Of a stretch of 57,882 bases of DNA, positions 55,602 through 57,882 are shown one piece after another (position 1 is the first letter of the stretch; the number at the start of each line of letters is the position of its first letter). The stretch is taken from NCBI GenBank assembly GCA_964505475.1, contig CAZDIJ010000013.1, forward strand, positions 1 to 57,882, in the 5' to 3' direction. The notes below the pieces were generated by a model. That model was not told the DNA's origin. It searched no databases and worked only from the letters and a program-made list of their open reading frames with translations. Origin of the DNA: JAGXQV01 sp964505475 (lineage in GTDB: Bacteria > Pseudomonadota > Gammaproteobacteria > Burkholderiales > Sulfuricellaceae). The position numbers were made by a program, and so were the translations under genes.

Positions 55602-57882
55602 TTACAGCTTTCCCTTCACCCACTCCGCCACCCCCGCCAGCGCGGCAGACAGATTCTCCGGCTGGGTGCCGCCGGCCTGGGCCATGTCCGGGCGGCCGCC
55701 ACCCTTGCCGCCGACCTGCTGGGCGACGAAGTTGACCAGTTCACCTGCCTTGACCTTGGCGGTCAGGTCGGCGGTAACGCCGGCGATCAGGCTGACTTTG
55801 CCGCCTTCGACCGCCGCCAGCACGATAGCTGCGGGTTTGAGCTTGTCCTTGAGCTTGTCCATGGTCTCGCGCAGGGTCTTGGCGTCCGCGCCTTCCAGCG
55901 CGGCGGCCAGCACTTTGGCGCCGTTCACGTCGGCGGCCTGGCCGGCGAGGTCATCGCCCTGCGAGGCGGCCATCTTGGACTTGAGCTTGGCGACTTCTTT
56001 TTCCAGAGCCTTGACGCTGTCCATGACTTGCGCCAGCTTGCCGTCGATTTCCTGCGGCTGCGCCTTGAGCATATCGGCGATCTCGTCGAGCTGCTTCTGC
56101 TGCGCCTGGGTCAGGTCCACCGCCATTTCGCCGGTGACCGCCTCGACGCGGCGCACCCCGGCGGCGACGCCGGATTCGGAGACGATGCGGAACAGGCCGA
56201 TGTCGCCGGTGTGCTTGACGTGGGTGCCGCCACATAGCTCGGTGGAGAAGTCGCCCATGCCCACCACGCGCACTTCGTCGCCGTACTTTTCGCCGAACAG
56301 CGCCATCGCACCGGCTTTGACCGCCGCGTCATGCTTCATCAGGCGCGTTTCGACGCCGTGGTTGCCGCGGATTTCGGCATTCACCAGGCGCTCGACCCGG
56401 CGCAGTTCGTCGGCGCTGACCGGTTGGTTGTGGGAGAAGTCGAAGCGGGTGCGGCTATCGTCCACCGCCGAGCCCTTCTGGGTGACGTGCTCGCCCAGCA
56501 CCTTGCGCAGGGCGGCATGCAGCAGGTGGGTGGCGGAGTGGTTCCACGCCGTGCGGACACGCACCGCGCCGTCCACTTGGCATTGCACGGCATCGCCCAC
56601 GGCGAGCTTGCCGGATACCAGTTCGCCCTTGTGGCCGAACACGTCGGGCTTAATTTTTTGCACGTCGGCGACCAGGAACATCGCCTGTGCCGCCTTGAGT
56701 TCGCCGCGGTCGCCGGCCTGGCCGCCGGATTCGGCGTAGAACGGGGTACTGTCGAGCACCACCACCATGTCCACCGCTTCGTCGCCGGCATGGAGTTCCT
56801 TGACCGACTCGCCATTGAGGTAAAGCGCCAGCACCTTGCCCTCGCCGCTCAGTGCGCCGTAGCCGGTGAATTCGGTGCTCTGCCCGGCGTATTCGACCCC
56901 GGCTTGCAGGGTGAACTTGCTGGCGGCGCGGGCGCGCTCGCGCTGGGCTCCCATCGCCGCCTCGAAACCGGCCATGTCGACGGAGAAGTTGCGCTCGCGG
57001 GCGATGTCGTTGGTCAGGTCGATGGGGAAGCCGAAGGTATCGTAGAGCTTGAAAGCGGTTTCGCCGTCAAGTTGCTTGGCGTCCTTGCCCAAAGCGCCTT
57101 CCAGCAGGGACATACCGTGTTCCAGGGTTTCGGCGAAACGCTCCTCTTCCTGTTTCAGCGCCGCCATCACCCGTTCCTGGGCGGCCACCAGTTCGGGATA
57201 GGCCGCTCCCATGGCTTTGGCCAGGTCTGCCACCAGCAAGTGGAAGAACGGCCGCTTCTGCCCCAACTTGTAGCCGTGGCGGATGGCGCGGCGGATGATG
57301 CGGCGCAGCACGTAGCCGCGCCCTTCGTTGCTGGGGATCACCCCGTCGCAGATCAGGAAAGAGCAGGCGCGGATGTGGTCGGCGATAACCTTGAGCGAGT
57401 TGTTGTTCAGATCGCCGGTATCGGTGACGCGTGCCGCCGCCTTGATCAGGTCCTGGAACAGGTCGATCTCGTAGTTGCTGTGGACGTGCTGCATCACCGC
57501 GGAGATGCGCTCCAGCCCCATCCCGGTATCCACCGAGGGCTTGGGCAGCGGCTTCATCGTGCCGGACTCGTCGCGGTTGAACTGCATGAACACCACGTTC
57601 CAGATTTCGATGAAGCGGTCGCCGTCCTCGTCGTGCGAACCGGGCGGGCCGCCGGGGATGTCGGCGCCGTGGTCGTAGAAGATTTCGGTACAGGGGCCGC
57701 AGGGGCCGGTGTCGCCCATCTGCCAGAAGTTGTCGGATGCGTACTTGGCGCCCTTGTTGTCGCCGATGCGGATGATGCGCTCAGTCGGCACGCCGATTTC
57801 GTTGGCCCAGATGTCGTAGGCTTCGTCGTCCTCGTGGTAGACCGTCACCGTCAGCTTGTCGGCGGGTATCTTCATCGTCGCG
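55602..57882 (-). CDS. alaS: Alanyl-tRNA synthetase (partial, 5' end outside the window)
   Basis: About 760 residues of an enzyme usually near 870 long; the first ~110 residues, including class II motif 1, lie beyond the right edge, so the ATG at 57873-57875 is internal. Visible: TVTVYHEDDEAYDIWANE, the catalytic region QFNRDESGTMKPLPKPSVDTGMGLERISA (motif 3 part GMGLERI), editing domain with NHSATHLLHAALRKVLGEHV and CGGTHVKHTGDIG zinc ligands, and the C-terminal C-Ala domain (GGKGGGRPDMAQAGG). The 3' end lies 26 bases from the start of the nucleotidyltransferase pseudogene. Confidence 0.97.
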   Translation of the reverse strand, partial: ATMKIPADKLTVTVYHEDDEAYDIWANEIGVPTERIIRIGDNKGAKYASDNFWQMGDTGPCGPCTEIFYDHGADIPGGPPGSHDEDGDRFIEIWNVVFMQFNRDESGTMKPLPKPSVDTGMGLERISAVMQHVHSNYEIDLFQDLIKAAARVTDTGDLNNNSLKVIADHIRACSFLICDGVIPSNEGRGYVLRRIIRRAIRHGYKLGQKRPFFHLLVADLAKAMGAAYPELVAAQERVMAALKQEEERFAETLEHGMSLLEGALGKDAKQLDGETAFKLYDTFGFPIDLTNDIARERNFSVDMAGFEAAMGAQRERARAASKFTLQAGVEYAGQSTEFTGYGALSGEGKVLALYLNGESVKELHAGDEAVDMVVVLDSTPFYAESGGQAGDRGELKAAQAMFLVADVQKIKPDVFGHKGELVSGKLAVGDAVQCQVDGAVRVRTAWNHSATHLLHAALRKVLGEHVTQKGSAVDDSRTRFDFSHNQPVSADELRRVERLVNAEIRGNHGVETRLMKHDAAVKAGAMALFGEKYGDEVRVVGMGDFSTELCGGTHVKHTGDIGLFRIVSESGVAAGVRRVEAVTGEMAVDLTQAQQKQLDEIADMLKAQPQEIDGKLAQVMDSVKALEKEVAKLKSKMAASQGDDLAGQAADVNGAKVLAAALEGADAKTLRETMDKLKDKLKPAAIVLAAVEGGKVSLIAGVTADLTAKVKAGELVNFVAQQVGGKGGGRPDMAQAGGTQPENLSAALAGVAEWVKGKL

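Overview
This window is chromosomal DNA from a GC-rich betaproteobacterium. Gallionellales/Nitrosomonadales-like is my inference, resting on the gene order leuC-leuD-leuB-asd-fimV-truA-trpF-trpB-trpA-accD-folC-SPOR-cvpA-purF-metZ and on the aceE-aceF-lpdA layout in which E3 carries its own lipoyl domain. I see no rRNA, tRNA, CRISPR array, prophage or complete insertion sequence. The left edge cuts a repeat-rich secreted-type protein and the right edge cuts alaS.

Layout. (1) 1-9889, minus strand: an accessory type I secretion locus. It reads: outer-membrane factor with a C-terminal SPOR-like domain, LuxR-type regulator with an AAA-type ATPase, one 1300-residue chain holding two ABC exporter modules, HlyD-type adaptor, and the start of a Pro/Thr-repeat protein that is probably the cargo. 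(2) 9890-13720: a palindromic miniature element with a target duplication, an orphan ParA, two small ORFs, DAHP synthase and a lipoprotein. (3) 13717-32519, minus strand: a biosynthetic superblock for methionine, purines, folate, fatty acids, tryptophan, pseudouridine, aspartate semialdehyde and leucine. metZ has its own promoter, a SAM-II-type riboswitch and a terminator. A DUF4258/DUF2283 pair is spliced between trpB and trpA, and an entericidin-like lipoprotein lies between leuC and leuD. (4) 32654-46823: mainly signalling genes, namely two histidine kinases, a receiver-SpoIIE phosphatase, an HD-GYP protein, a Ser/Thr kinase with a cyclic-nucleotide-binding-like domain, a degenerate EAL-HDOD protein, a lone CZB-type protein and an S24-like protein lacking its catalytic dyad. 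aroC, an MFS transporter and a quinone oxidoreductase are interspersed. (5) 46928-53243, minus strand: the pyruvate dehydrogenase operon aceE-aceF-lpdA, interrupted by a second DUF4258 gene with a YgiT/MqsA-like zinc-finger partner. (6) 53429-57882: an M17 aminopeptidase, a HEPN/nucleotidyltransferase pair whose nucleotidyltransferase is frameshifted at its active site, and alaS.

Functionally the window mixes conserved housekeeping operons with small accessory modules dropped into them by tight stop/start overlaps, plus several families of intergenic palindromes. Two palindromes have been absorbed in frame into the interdomain linkers of the E2 and E3 subunits. The most novel-looking items are the type I secretion locus, the metZ leader, the miniature elements with 9-10 bp duplications, and the two DUF4258 pairs inside housekeeping operons.
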